Source: Pagrus major (taxonomy: Eukaryota > Chordata > Actinopteri > Spariformes > Sparidae). Taken from it: a DNA stretch of 64,000 nucleotides. Positions 9,543-22,129 of the stretch are shown piece by piece; the first letter of the stretch is position 1, and each line of letters opens with the position of its first letter. The stretch is taken from contig NC_133219.1 in NCBI RefSeq assembly GCF_040436345.1, forward strand, positions 25,022,709 to 25,086,708, in the 5' to 3' direction. The position numbers were made by a program, and so were the translations under genes. Under the pieces are notes generated by a model. The model made no database searches and was not told where the DNA came from. It saw only the letters and a list, made by a program, of their open reading frames with translations.

Positions 9543-12500
9543 CTCAATGCTCGTGTTCATGTGTAGAGACCCTGGTGATGCTACGAGCAAAGTTTCATGT
9601 TGTGTCGAGTCTTCTTAGTGTTTTAAAAATAGCGATTTTGATGCTATCGTAAAGTTGCCCCTGCACACCATTGAAAATGAGTTTGACCCGGAAACGAAAC
9701 TACGGTGAATGTTAAAAGTGGCTTTTTCGTCGTAATTATGCTTTTACATGAAGGTTTGACTCAAATACATTCACAAAAAAAGCCTAGGTTGCATTTTGAC
9801 GAGAGTTTCACTTTAAAACACGGAAGAGGAAGGAAGGAAACATCTTAATGTGTTGTATTTAATGCCAAATTTACAAAAAGGCACCAGTAAATTAGAATTG
9901 GCTGCAGTCGTTTTACAAAGTTTAAGGTTATCCTAATATGACAATTCTTAAAATTCACACAATTTGTAAAGGAGTCTGGGATATTGCTGTTACTTGTGAC
10001 TTCACTTCATCAGGTGGTCCAAGTCCATGACTTTAGAGTAGTATAACACTATCGCAATGGATAGAAATGATGGCCAAAATTATGAAATCAAGATCCAAGT
10101 TGTAATAATCCAGATTTATCATTTAAGAGACCACATTGGTTTTTCTCAGCTCAGTCTCAGCTGATTTTGAATTAATATTAATTAAATAACCCCCTTTTCT
10201 TTAAAAAAAAAAATTGGCCAAAAAGATGCCTGCCAAACACCCCCATCTTATGACCTATTGCATGCATGCAAAAATTTGTAAAGCGAGCTAACCTACTTCC
10301 ATTAGCTCCTCTAAGGCTGCTAAAGGAAAAACTCACTTATCCAGGAGGATTGACTGTAGACTTGCCTAGAGCTCCAATTAAAAAAGAGTATTTTCCCCTC
10401 TAATATTTTAAGATGGATTGAGTTATTAGGAATAGTGACATTTTAAGCCAGCTAACAATTTTTAAAAATAGGTGTTTTCTTGGCATACAAAGAGAGCCAT
10501 CACCACTTTAAATGAAAGGTTGTGAGGAGGAGAACTTGAATTGAACTTAGATTTCCATTGTCTTACTGCAATGACTGAGCAAAACTTGAAGCATCATTTG
10601 ATTTGAAGCTGGACTTTCAAATGGATTCAAAGCACTTTTTCTACAGATTCAAAATTGTGTTTGGGGTTGTTTGAGGTCAGTGGTACAGGGAAGGACTAGA
10701 CCTGTAAGGGGCAGCTGGTGTAAAAATCCTAACACTGTGGAGTGATGTGATCATGTTTCTTTGTAGAGGTATCAAAATCTCCACTTGTGTCTTTATATGA
10801 GTATGCAAGACAGAAAGGAGCCATATATAATGAGAAAATCATTCACAAAAGAGGTACTGGAGTATACAGGAAACACCAGAAGGAGCACAAGAGTCAAACA
10901 TGTTGACAGAGGACATACAGGAGACGACGACAGACATCGAAAGAGAAAAGGATGGGCCAGATGAAAGATGGAAGAGAGGGGATGATGCTAATTCAGTGGC
11001 CAGGCAGGCAGGCGTGGAGGAAGGGATTTAGACTGAGCTCTGGTCCAGATCCCTGCCTGTTAGACTGACACAGCAACAACCCTGCCACCGGCCTAATCCT
11101 CCAAATCACCCCTACACCACGGGAGCAGAGACAAGCAAGGATTGGAGGGGAGGGTTGCGCAGGGAATCAGATGATGGGTTAGGAAGGAGAGTGGAGGAAA
11201 GGAAACAAGAGAGGGTGGAAAATGTGAAGGATGAAGGGAAGGATAGATAAGGATAAGGAAGACAGAAAAGAGAAAGACATTAATAAAATAAAAGATAAAG
11301 GATGGATGAGAGCTAAGCATTATGTAGAGTAAAGTGGACATGTGACAAAGGAGAAGCTAAGGGAGCAAATACAACACATGTAAAGAGGAAAGGTAAAACA
11401 ACAGAGGGCCAAATTGGCTGAGAAGAATGGAGTGAGTGCAGAGAAAGACGAGACGGGAGACTGAGCAAGCAAGGGGGTGAGGGACACGAATGAAAGAATG
11501 AGAGAGAGAGGAGGGGGGTGTTTTGTGCTGGTGTTTCAGCTCCATCCAACAGCGAGCCTCCCTGGCACCAATGAGTGTGGCAGCTCTCTGTGAGTGTGTG
11601 TAAATACAGTGAGTGAGTGTGTGTGTGTGTGCGTGTGTGTGCGTGTGTGTAGATGCTGGGAGGGTGGGGCGGTGGTGGTGGAGGGGGGTGGATTAGTATG
11701 ATTGAATACCCCCCTCCCCCTTTCATCTACTATCTGCCAGGGTCAGTGAACATACAGACCCTACCACCACCACCCCCATCTCTCTCTATCTTTCTCCCCC
11801 GCAAAACATGCACTGCCTCTGGGCGACTCATACAGCAAGGCCAGCCTCACTGCCAATATCCAAAGAGCTGGAGGTTGTGGCCTTAAGTAACCCCCCTCTC
11901 TGTCCTTTTACCACCTCCTGAGGAAAACCCCAAGGACTCAATGTTTTCCTCACCACACATCCACCTCTCCTCTGCTTGTTCTCTTCTAACCTTGCCTCCT
12001 TCCTCCCAGAGGCTCTCCTCCTAAAACCAGGTCTGCCATTGATTGTCAAAGGGTGTGAAAGGGCAATCAATAAGGCTTTTCTGGTGTGCAAGGAAACTAT
12101 AGAGCCTATAAGAAGAAGCAGGAGGGTCTTAATCTGTTATGGGGCTTGAGGAGGTGTATAGAGGGCATTTATGTAAATTGGCTAGATGTAAAGAGTAGAA
12201 AGAAGAAGAAAAATGTTCTAAGTTGTAGAATAGTTTTCAGTATGACTTTACATACAAACAGTCACACACACAGAAGCACTGCCCCTCCCATCCCCAAGAA
12301 AGGCCTTCTTTAAAAATGTATTCAGTCAATAATGACCTTTCGCCCTCCTAGTCTCTCAAAGGACCTAGCATAGCCCGCTTCCTCCTACACAGCCTCTCTC
12401 TTTCTCATTCTCCTTCACTTTCCCTCTTTCTGAGCCACACATAACACACATGCTCTTAAACTCTCTAACAAGCACTGTTAAACACACCTCTTCGTCCCCA

Positions 12501-13728
12501 ACCATTAAGCTAGGAAATCCACACAACACTTTTAATGGTGCTGTAGAATTGCTATTAGTTATGCTCGTGCCCCACACAAAAATGTTACACTTGGTTAACA
12601 TTACCTGCATTCTGCAGTTACATATTACATGATTAAGTGTAAAGGTCTTTTCTAAGCAAACAGATTTTGAAGTAGTTTGCCTTCAGATGACAGACATAAA
12701 GAGTCACCTTGTGACTTTACCAATGGCTCAAAAAATTAGCAAAGCTATCTGGTGGCGGGGCTAGCAGACATAAGTGTCATGGTACACAGACAATGGGATT
12801 TTGATCCGTTGGCCATGTTGTCTGCTCTCCTCCTCCGCCCATTTATCTGATTACTCATACCACTGGATCTTGCATCTTGGACTAGAAAAAAACCCCAATT
12901 AAAATATATGTTTTAGCAATATTGGAAATGCCCCAAGACCTGGCTGAGAACACATTGGATATAGCCAAAATCTGGGCTGAGAGCCAAGCTTTCCCTTCAT
13001 AGCAGTGTGTCATTGAGTCATTTTGCGTTCGTGCCATGTTTGAACTATATTTGGTGGTTATGCAGACTAGGACTACTTATCTTGCTTTCTCATTCAAATC
13101 GGCTGATAAAATGGACTTTTAATTGACTTAGCAAAGACTACACTCAAACTCAGTAGAAACTAAATCTTTTACATAAAATCACTATGTTCCCGCAATATTG
13201 GAGTCTGAAGCTCTTGACCTTGGAAAAAACAGTTTGACAACAGATTGCCATTACAAGGCCAACTTGATTTTTTCAGAAGTTTCTGTCACCTCTCTTAGTC
13301 TTCTTCAATGTATGACATACAAATATATACGTATCCAAGATATATGACCATAAACTCCCATGTGACCTACATATGGAATTGCAGTCATGTGATAATGTTA
13401 CACGGAAGCTGTAGGGCGCACCAGGATACATTGATTTTTCTTTAATATGGATAGGGCTTTACTTGTTCACTTTGTTAAGCAATCATTTCCGGGTACTGGT
13501 TGGCTGAAGAGTTTTTGTGTCCTGTGGAAACACAGCAGCCCAAATTTTACAGTAGTTTTCAAATGCAGCAGTCCACACTTTTGTCAAGTAATAGCATAAG
13601 TTTCTGAAGGCCATGTGTATGCCTCAACCTGTGGCTTAGAAAAAAGAATACCCCTGCATGGGACAATTAATTCTCAGAATGGGTGGTGCATCTGGGATCA
13701 TTTTAAGAAATGACAAACCCCATGTCCT
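9543..13728. other. Noncoding stretch without recognised genes
   Basis: No open frame here shows a recognisable domain. The longest frames lie in purine-rich DNA (about 10,900-11,520) and around a GT/GC repeat (about 11,596-11,652) with adjoining G-rich and C-rich runs. Composition and the absence of obvious mobile-element ends suggest old intergenic or intronic DNA. Confidence 0.6.
11596..11652. repeat. GT-rich microsatellite
   Basis: An interrupted (GT)n tract with GC and GA interruptions. It continues into a G-rich run at 11,658-11,690. Confidence 0.85.
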
Positions 13729-13908
13729 TTAAAGGTCATATTTGTGAAATTTTTGAGTCTCATTCCAAACTACTGATACTTTTGTTTTATTAACTCGTCA
13801 AAAAAACTTTGGGATGGTAGCTGACTAGACCTACAATCCAAAAGCGTCAGTATTTGACTAGTTAGGAATGAGACTCAAAAATGAAATTTTTACAAATAGG
13901 ACATTTAA
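13729..13908. mobile_element. TTAA-flanked MITE, about 180 bp
   Basis: TTAA occurs at 13,729-13,732 and 13,905-13,908. The ends are inverted repeats: left aaggtcatatttgtg then ttttgagtctcattcc; right, complemented, aatgtcctatttgtaa then tttgagtctcattcc. There is no coding capacity. TTAA target sites are used by Kolobok and piggyBac elements. The choice between them is open. Confidence 0.75.
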
Positions 13909-15184
13909 GTAGTTTAATGAAAGTACATAACAGGATTATGTATATAGTGAGCATAACACAATTTATAACCCTACTGTAGTTCACATGTTACAGTATGACT
14001 ATAATATTCATAGCTGTTCAACAGACATTTACATAAACTGAATGTCCAAAATCAAAACAGGCACACTTGTAGTCATGCATGTTACATTATCTTCACTTTT
14101 GGCACCTCATATGTTTTAACCATAATAACATTTTTTGACTTTTCACAAGTAATTATTTATAAATATTTTACCCATATATTATTTTTTGAAGTTACTTTGG
14201 AACAGTGCTTTTAAGATAAATAACCATAACATATCTTTCAGTAATTGAAATATGTTTAAAACATTTATGAAATAATTTCTGAAATCTTAAAATCCCCTGT
14301 CATTTGCCTTGACACAAAGCCTTCTTTAAGTACTGCTTCAACACTGAGCCAAAAAGCATATGGGAATGCTGATCTAAAACTCTGTATTCACCTTTGACTC
14401 CACCTGTGTCTGTTCCCATTACCACCCATTACCACCCATTACTACCATGTGCGGTTCCAAGAGTAGGTCCCTGTTGGCACCCTGTTCCCCATGTGCTCAG
14501 CAGGGGACTGCTCCTCCTCTCCATCCCTCCATTCATCCATCATGAGTAGGCTGCTAAATGGAGCACAGTGCTTCGCTTCTGACCCCTTTCAATGAACCAT
14601 GGGGTCTTCCAGTGGTGCAACACTCCCATGGTCCTGAGAGGAGCGATTTCGAGTGACCTGCTTGCATAGGTAATGTCCCATAGCATTTAGGGCACATTAA
14701 GCCTCTGGACATTCCGTCCATCTAGGCCTCTCGCTGTCTCTCCTGCTGCCTCTTCACATCCTGTTCTTTCTGCATCCATTCAATCTCTTACAACATTTTG
14801 GTGCCCATGATAAGGTGGGCCAAAGAAGAAAAAAATATTACATAACAACGGGTTTAACTCATTTGTTATAACTTAAAATTCATGGCATCCAAAAACTGAA
14901 AGCAGGAATCTACAGTATAACAATAAAGTTTTTTAATTTAAAACATTTTATTACCATGGCACAATCTTTACCAATTCTATTTATCATTTTCGTGGTATTT
15001 TTTTTTACATCTGCAGTACTGAAGCTAAGGCTGTAGGAAATTAAACCATATAAACAATAGAATATCTAACTGTAAAGTATCATCTACACTGAACATTAAA
15101 ATGTAAATGCCACTGAATTCATAACATAGACAGCTTTAACTTGGAACTTCACCTATTTGATGAATTAATGTTATACGAAAATTC
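13909..15184. other. Noncoding stretch without recognised features
   Basis: A/T-rich DNA up to about 14,350, then a more balanced segment (14,380-14,800) with repeated ccattaccaccc near 14,417. No coding signal was found. Confidence 0.5.
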
Positions 15185-16343
15185 CTTTTTTTTTGTAATT
15201 CATTCATTTCAATTTTTATTTGTAAATATGACAAACAACGGCTCATATGGTACAGCTTACAGAAATCAAATAAGAAGCCAAATAAGAAGAGAAGGTCAGA
15301 TAGTAAAATGACATTTCAGTTAAAGCATGGGTTATCCTGGTCACAGGTAATGTGAAAAATGTACAAGCTGAGCAAACAAAAAGTACAGCCATGGACCATA
15401 AAGTAATCCCAAATCCCCAGTTTCCTAGGTTCTTTGCCCCTTATCCTGGCCAACATGACCTCATATGATGCTGTCTCACTCATTAGAAGTTTCCACTCCT
15501 GCATTGTTGGGTGTATGGGTGATTTCCAATGTCTTAATATAATTCTGGCAGCAGAGGCTATCCCAACCATTAGAACTGCACTCTTTGTCAGGTCTGGTGA
15601 TTCTGTTTTATCTCCCAAAAGACATAGTCTTGGAGATATTGGCAGGGTTACTCGCGCCCATGTCCCTAAAAATTCCAGTATGTTATTCCAAAATGGTTTG
15701 ACCATAGAGCAATCCCATATTAGATGCAAAAAGGTGCCCATCTCTTTTTTACATTTCCAACATGTATTGGTACTTATTAGTCCTGTCCTAAAAAGCCTAG
15801 TTGGTGTCCAATAGTAGCGGTGTAAAATTTTATACTGAATAAATTTCCCTCTGGCTTCCTTGTAATATTTACCATTATTTGCCATGATCTGTTTCTATGT
15901 TTCAATGTCAATTTCACAGTCAAGGTCTCTCTGCCAGATTATTCTCAAACTGTCACATATACTACTAGTTAAATAAATTGAGTTGTTGTAAAATGTTGAC
16001 GCCTTATGGTTAAGTGAATTGTTAAGATATTCCACAATCGGGTTACCTACTTCAACTGACTTAAACTTTTTTATCACACAGTGTCTAATTTGTAAGTATT
16101 TTCCAAAATCCCCTTTTTCTTCCAGTTTGTACTTATTGACTAAAGGTGCGTTCACACCGGACTTTTTATTTTTGTCGCTGTTGCTTGTGTCGCTCCAAAA
16201 AAATCGCTCTGTCGCTCAGCTGCAGTTGCTCGTCGGCACAATTCAACAGATCGCTCTGATGACGTCTTGTTTACGTGTTGTGGAAGTCCCACAAGCGCCG
16301 TACAACCAAGCGGCGTCGGTTTTGGGTCCACAACATACTCAAG

Positions 16344-16548
16344 ATGCGCACTGATCTCCGTGAATACGGTGATCTCGGTGGCTATTCCAGGAGCTGTGTC
16401 TGGACGCCAACCGTTTTCAACGGTATGCGCGGCTGACAACGGCCCAGTTTGACGAGCTGTTGGCGAGAATCGGAGGCAGGATTGCCCGGTTGGACACCAA
16501 CTACAGGCGCTCCATCCCAGCTGAGGAGCGCCTGGCCATTTGTCTCCG
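16344..16548 (+). pseudogene. HARBI1-like transposase exon remnant
   Basis: One frame reads FQELCLDANRFQRYARLTTA, QFDELLARIGGRIARLDTNY and RRSIPAEERLAICLR, the conserved N-terminal region of HARBI1-like Harbinger nucleases. It ends at a canonical donor, ccg/gtgagt (16,549). The upstream part is out of frame and no later exon is present inside the element. The DDE catalytic domain is therefore missing. This remnant fixes the superfamily of the element. Confidence 0.85.
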
Positions 16549-16556
16549 GTGAGTGG

Positions 16557-16592
16557 CTGTGTGCGTGTGTGTGTGTGTGTTTGTGTGTGTGT
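16557..16592. repeat. GT microsatellite
   Basis: A short (GT)n tract just inside the intron that follows the HARBI1-like exon. Confidence 0.85.
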
Positions 16593-18195
16593 CAACGTAA
16601 AGCCGGCTTTGCTCTTCCGGACCGGTGGAGTTGTATTACGTTTCCATGGTTTTAGTAGTTGTCATAGTTACACAGATTACGGCAGCCAATCAGCGCTGAG
16701 CGACAAGCGACTGACGGCCAGAGACTTGGGATTTCTCATCTGGAGCGACAGAGCGATTGAGCGCTTTTTCGCTCCGTCGCTGTCGCTCGGAGCCCCAGTG
16801 ATTTTTCGCCTGAGCGATTAATCGCTCAGTCGCTTGTTTGCATTGACTTAATATGTAAACTTGTCGCCAGCAACAAAAATAAAAGGTCCGGTGTGAACGC
16901 ACCTTTATTCAGTAAATTACATGAATATTCCGTCTTTATAAAGATCACTTATTCTGTGTATGCCATTGTCTAGCCACCGCTTCCAAAACACTTTCTGCCT
17001 CCCTATTTGTACTTCTGGATTGAACCAGGGTGAGGCATAAGGCTGTTTGTAAAGTGAAAGTTTGTGCATTTTGTGCTTGACAATTGGATTGATCTTATTC
17101 CCTGTATCATTCCCGTGTTGGGATCTCACATTTATAGGATGAAATGGTGCCACAATAGTCTTCTCTATAGTGGCCCACTCTAAGCCAGACACCATTCCTC
17201 TCCAATGGTTGGCAATCTTAGCCATTTCAAATAACAGACTATACAGTCTAACATCAGGCAGGCCAAGCCCTCCTTTATCTTTGGGTGCATACATTTTACT
17301 CATCTTAAATCTGGGCTTCCTCCCTGCGCAGAGAAAGTCTCTAATGAGATTCTCATACTGTTTAAAAATGTGATCAGGTATGTTAAGCGGTAACATTATA
17401 GATATGTTGTTAAATTGTGGGGCTATTACCATTTAATAACATTTACTTTACCCCACAGGCTAAGATTTAACTTCCCCATTTTCCTATATTTGTTTTGATT
17501 TTTTTGAAAAGTGGGTCAAAGTTCAGAGCTGCCATCTCGCTGTGATCTGGGCTCAACTTGATGCCCAAACATATCATGCCTTTTGGAACCCATCTGAAAT
17601 TGTATTGTGTTACTGCTTGAGGGTGACAGTGTTTAGATATTGGCATCGCTTCAGACTTAGTCCAGTTGATTTTATAACCTGATAACTCAGAGTATTTACC
17701 AATGGTATTCATTAGTGACGGCAAAGAATTTTGAGGATCATTAGTCAGAATGAGAATATCATCTGCATAAAGCATTAGTTTATGCTCTTTCCCACCACCA
17801 TCTACTCCTTTAATATCAGGCTTTCTCTTATGGCCACTGCCAGAGGTTCCAGTGCAATTGTAAATAAAAGAGGTGAGAGGGGACATCCCTGCCGCGTTCC
17901 TCTAGGGAGATCAAAGAATGATGAAATTAAACCATTTGTCATGACTGCGGCCCTGGGATGATTCTACATTACTTTTATCCACTTAACAAAACCAGGACCA
18001 AAACCAAACCTTGACAGGGCCGAGTGTAAAAAACCCTACTCGACCCTGTCAAAGGCCTTCTCAGCATCCAACGAGATGGCAGCCACTGGTGCTGTATTGG
18101 GAGAGTGTGACCACATTAAATGTACAAGCCTTCGTAGATTGTCAGTAGAAGATCTACCTTTTATAAAGCCTACTTGGTCCATGTGAATAATGTAA

Positions 18196-20105
18196 TAATG
18201 TCCGTGTGGCGATACTAGTTGAACTGCGAGTGGCAGATCTAGAGAATCTATGTAACACCAACAACGCCACCTTAGGACTTGCACCCAAAGAGTATACTCG
18301 TTTAACTTTAATTTCTCAGAGAGGGGTTCCCAAAAACAACCCATGCACAGGTCAGTACACAAAATGAATACAGGCACGATGTAGGGTCATTTAACAAATT
18401 TTATTTATTACTCACAATAAAATAATTTCTTTATTAAGTTATGTTAAGTTAAGTTATTAAAAAACATTTTTTATATAGTTCTTTTTATTTCCAAAGAATA
18501 TAATGTTCAGCCATCACAATAACCCACAGCGGTTCAGTTAGGAAGAGAGGCACAACTACAACAGCTAGCTGTGGCAGAGGTCACTACACACTCAAATAAT
18601 CAAAAAGAAACCAAACAAAATATCTGTTCTGCCCTTCGGCATTTGAGTTTAGTTCCTAGTCGGACCCGTTTGAGGGACGGACCGACTCGAGCAACGACAC
18701 GGAAATCATACACAACACGAGTCTGCTTCAATACAGCGCTTAGTAAAATCTTTGTCTGTAAGTAATGACACGTCAGCATTATGGTTATTGTGTGGTGTAC
18801 ATGTTTACTTTCAGTAATACAGTTTTTTTACGTTTCTGACTGTATCGATCTTTACAAGTTACACTCACGGTAAATACTTTTAGTTCTGCCGATGTAGTAT
18901 TTAATCTGCCCAGCAGGGGGCCTTTGCGCTATGCCTCAGACTGATTAGTAGATTCGTTTACATCTGTTGATTTATATGAATGTGTGTAGCAGTGAGTTTG
19001 ATGACACTTAAGATGTTTGTTTCATTTGAACATTTACAGTTTATTGTGTAAATGTGTATAGAGAATGTGTGTAACTTTATATTTTATTGTCTTAAAGAGA
19101 CAACAGACGTTACACTTTGTAATGTTTATTTTCTGTTTATCCTTTCAGTCTTACAAAACTTATAGAGAAAAAACTTGAGAAATAAAACCGAGGAAAAGGA
19201 GAACAAAAGATCAAACATCAATCCTCAACGAGACTTTTGGAGTTTCTCTTCATTGCTGTTAAGTATCTGTCTAGCTGTATAGAGCTGACGTACTGCGAGG
19301 GCAGAATAATATCTATATACAAATCAACTGCAAACTCAAATAAAAACAAAAGAAAAACAAAAGAAAACATGCAACATGCATAAGTTTGGCAGGTCCTCCA
19401 CTATAACTGCTGTAATAACCCCCCACCAACGAGTCACGGTCTGATTGGGGCTGACCACACTTAAACTACAGTACACTATGTTAAAACAGCATCTAAACAA
19501 CGAAGGCAGAGCGACAGAGCAGCTATTCACTATAAGCCTAAATGAGCGAGGCAAAACAAGAGAAAAGAGAAGGAGGCTAGGGGCAAGGCAGGGCAAACAA
19601 CAGCCTAACGCCAGGCAAGCTTTAAAAGAAACAAAGTCAGCTGTTAGTGACAATACATAAACACTAGCAGACAAAATAACATAAGTTTGAGGCACGGGTT
19701 ACCTGTGTGGTTAGCTGTAGCCTGCACACAGCAATACTCTAGCTGCTAGCAGCTATGGCGGCAGCAGCGGCTTACCGGAAGGGGACACACACACGCACAC
19801 CATCTCGGCCCACCATGCCAACCTGGAGAACGAACACACGGCACATAACACGCCGGGATACCACGGCTCGGCGGAGCTGCACGCCGGCCAGCACTCGCTT
19901 CGGCAGAGGAGAGAGAGCAACTAAACAACAGCGGGGGTATATGAACAGGTCCTCATTAGCGGCCAATGATGCGGCTGCACTACAGGTGCCGGTATTTGGC
20001 GTGCCACACACCTGCCGCGATCGTCATGCCTGCTGCAAAATAAACATAGACTGAGGGACACAGAAGAGAAATGAAATATATAGACAATATAAACAACCAT
20101 CCGGT
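18196..20105. mobile_element. Unclassified 1.9-kb insertion in the L1 RT domain
   Basis: The block separates two L1 reverse transcriptase segments that are adjacent in intact elements (LRLEMVLP and MDQVGFIKG). It holds no recognisable protein domain. The left two thirds are A/T-rich with ttaagttatgttaagtta near 18,430-18,460. The right part (about 19,700-20,060) is CpG-rich and promoter-like, with an atggcggcagcagcggc string at 19,754. I found neither clear terminal inverted repeats nor a clean target duplication, so the two edges are estimates from the L1 homology. A solo LTR or a composite of several inserts are possible readings. Confidence 0.5.
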
Positions 20106-20415
20106 TACATTCGGCAAAACCATTTCAAGCCTTAGAGCCAGCACTTTGGCCAGTATTTTACTATCTACATTAATGAGGCTAATTGGTCTGAAATTAGCAG
20201 CGTCTGTAAGATCTCTACCTTTCTTAGGAATCAGTGAAATAAGTGCTTCGTTAAGAGATGGTGGTAGTGAACCAGTCTCAAAAGCCTCTTGAAATACCTT
20301 TGTTAGTATTGGAGTAATCTATATCTATATCTATCTATATATATAGTATCTATATATTCTTTATAGTACTCTACTGGGAACCCATCGGTTCCAGGTGATT
20401 TCCCTGTTTTCATAG

Positions 20416-22129
20416 TAGGCCAGTCAATCTAGCCCAAAGAAACAAAAGAAATTGCAAAAGAAATGTCTCATAGTTTTTATTGGTCCTAATACCCTCCTGA
20501 ATAATATACTAAAAGTCTACCGCCGTAGATGGAGTGGAACATATTTTTTTTCGAGATTAAAGGCCAAAGTTGTGCCCAACACTCTAAGTAAATTGAGTAG
20601 AATAGGGAAAAAATTTTCAATGAATAGCTATCACTGTGAAACTTCTCCAGTTGATTAGTGACATCATACCAAAGAAATAATGTATTGCAAGTTTTTGAGA
20701 TTTTATGTTTATATATGCAAATTAGGCATTTCTTCATAAAATGTACCATAATTTGCATATATTACAAAACACAAAATCTGAAAATTGTATGAAGCCAGAT
20801 TAAAAATTATTGTTTCATTGTTGACACATTAGCAAAAAGACAAAATTAAAGAAGGGACTGTGGCTATGTTTCTCTATCATCCCATACATTAGAAAATACT
20901 AGTTAGAGTCATCAAAAAATCTATGTTTGTCATGTTTTTGGTATAAAAGGTTTTTGACCAAAAACCAAAATAAATTGCAAAAGTAATGGTCCTATGGTTG
21001 TATCTGCATCTAAACTGGTTAAAAACAAAACAAAAAAAAAAGTCCACCTAGTTTTAAACACTGCCCACCCACACACAGTAGGCTACAATTCCTGATCTGA
21101 TGGGAGTCTGACAATTGCACAATGCGCTGCAATTGCTGTCGTCAAGGCCTCGACTGCTCCCTAGCTTGCACAGAGTGCAGAGGCGTATGTGCAAATATGT
21201 CGGCAAACTTGGATGAGAACATGGATCGAACTTTTTTTGTTGTTGCCACAGAGTCAAATCTATAAGCGTTATGGCCTACCTCCTATTTTGTATATTAAAG
21301 TGCCTACTGGGCTTTCTCTTCTACACCTGTCTCTTGAGTTGTGGTTTTGGGTACGTATTGTCTATTTATAGATTTCAATATCAATGACTTGTCTGTGGTT
21401 TCCTCTGAAAAATTGATTCCCTTTCACTATAATCTTTAAAGGGTGTTTTCTCAAAATTAGGTTTTCATACACTGTGGAGGAGAAATCTCCACTTCAGTAA
21501 CACCTACATAAACTATTCTTTACAGATTTCTTCCTATCTATATTTTGTGTTTGATTAGGGAGGAGTTCTGTTGATATATTTTCAAATAGCCTGATATTTT
21601 CTACATTTTATACCAAAAACATGGCGAAAATAGATTTTGTGATGACTCTAAAAAGTATTTTCTAATGTATGGGATGATAGAGAAACATAGACACAGTCCC
21701 TTCTTTAATTTTGTCTTTTTGTATTGTGTCAACATAATGAAACAATAATTTTTAATCTGGCTTCACCCGATTTTCAAATTTTGTGTTTTGTAATATATGC
21801 AAATTATGGTACATTTTATGAAGAAGAGCCTAATTTGCATATATAAACATAAAATCTCAAAAGCTTGCAATACATTTTTTCTTTGGTATTATGTCACTAA
21901 TCAACTGGAGAAGTTTCATAGTGATAGCTATTCATTGAAAATCTTCCCCTATTCTACTCAATTTACTTAAAGCGTTGGGCACAACTTTGGCCTTTAATCT
22001 AAAAAAAAAATATGTTCCACTCCATCTACGGTGGTAGACTTTTAGTATATTATTCAGGAGGGTATTAGGACCAATGAGACATTTCTTTTGCAATTTTTTT
22101 TGTTTTTTTGGGCTAGATTGACTGGCCTA
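20416..22129. mobile_element. Palindromic DNA element with ~525-bp inverted arms
   Basis: The left end is taggccagtcaatctagccc and the right end its exact complement. The arms continue as near-identical inverted repeats to about 20,950 on the left and from about 21,610 on the right, leaving a spacer of about 660 bp. The spacer has no recognisable gene. The flanks share TAG (or ATAG). Removing the element and one copy of that duplication rejoins L1 ORF2 exactly at A-I-R-A-M-K-T-G-K-S. The duplication of three or four bases and the very long arms do not match a superfamily I can name. Confidence 0.85.

Larger units (their letters stand above)
16144..16904 (+). mobile_element. Nonautonomous PIF/Harbinger element
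   Basis: The ends are inverted repeats: aggtgcgttcacaccggac on the left and its complement gtccggtgtgaacgcacct on the right, followed inwards by gtcgc-rich subterminal motifs on both sides. The flanking trinucleotides are TAA (16,141-16,143) and TTA (16,905-16,907), both fitting the TWA target site of PIF/Harbinger. With a single TAA in place of the element, the L1 ORF2 frame reads T-E-L-V-N-K across the site. It contains one remnant exon of a HARBI1-type nuclease gene and is otherwise noncoding. Confidence 0.88.

Noticed and set aside
11093-11886. Several frames of 60-140 codons on both strands
   Set aside because: They follow purine-rich and GT-rich low-complexity DNA, overlap each other and show no domain or splice pattern.
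19736-20054. CpG-rich segment as promoter and first exon of a host gene
   Set aside because: No donor in a convincing context, no downstream exon, and it lies inside an insertion in L1; kept only as a property of the unclassified block.
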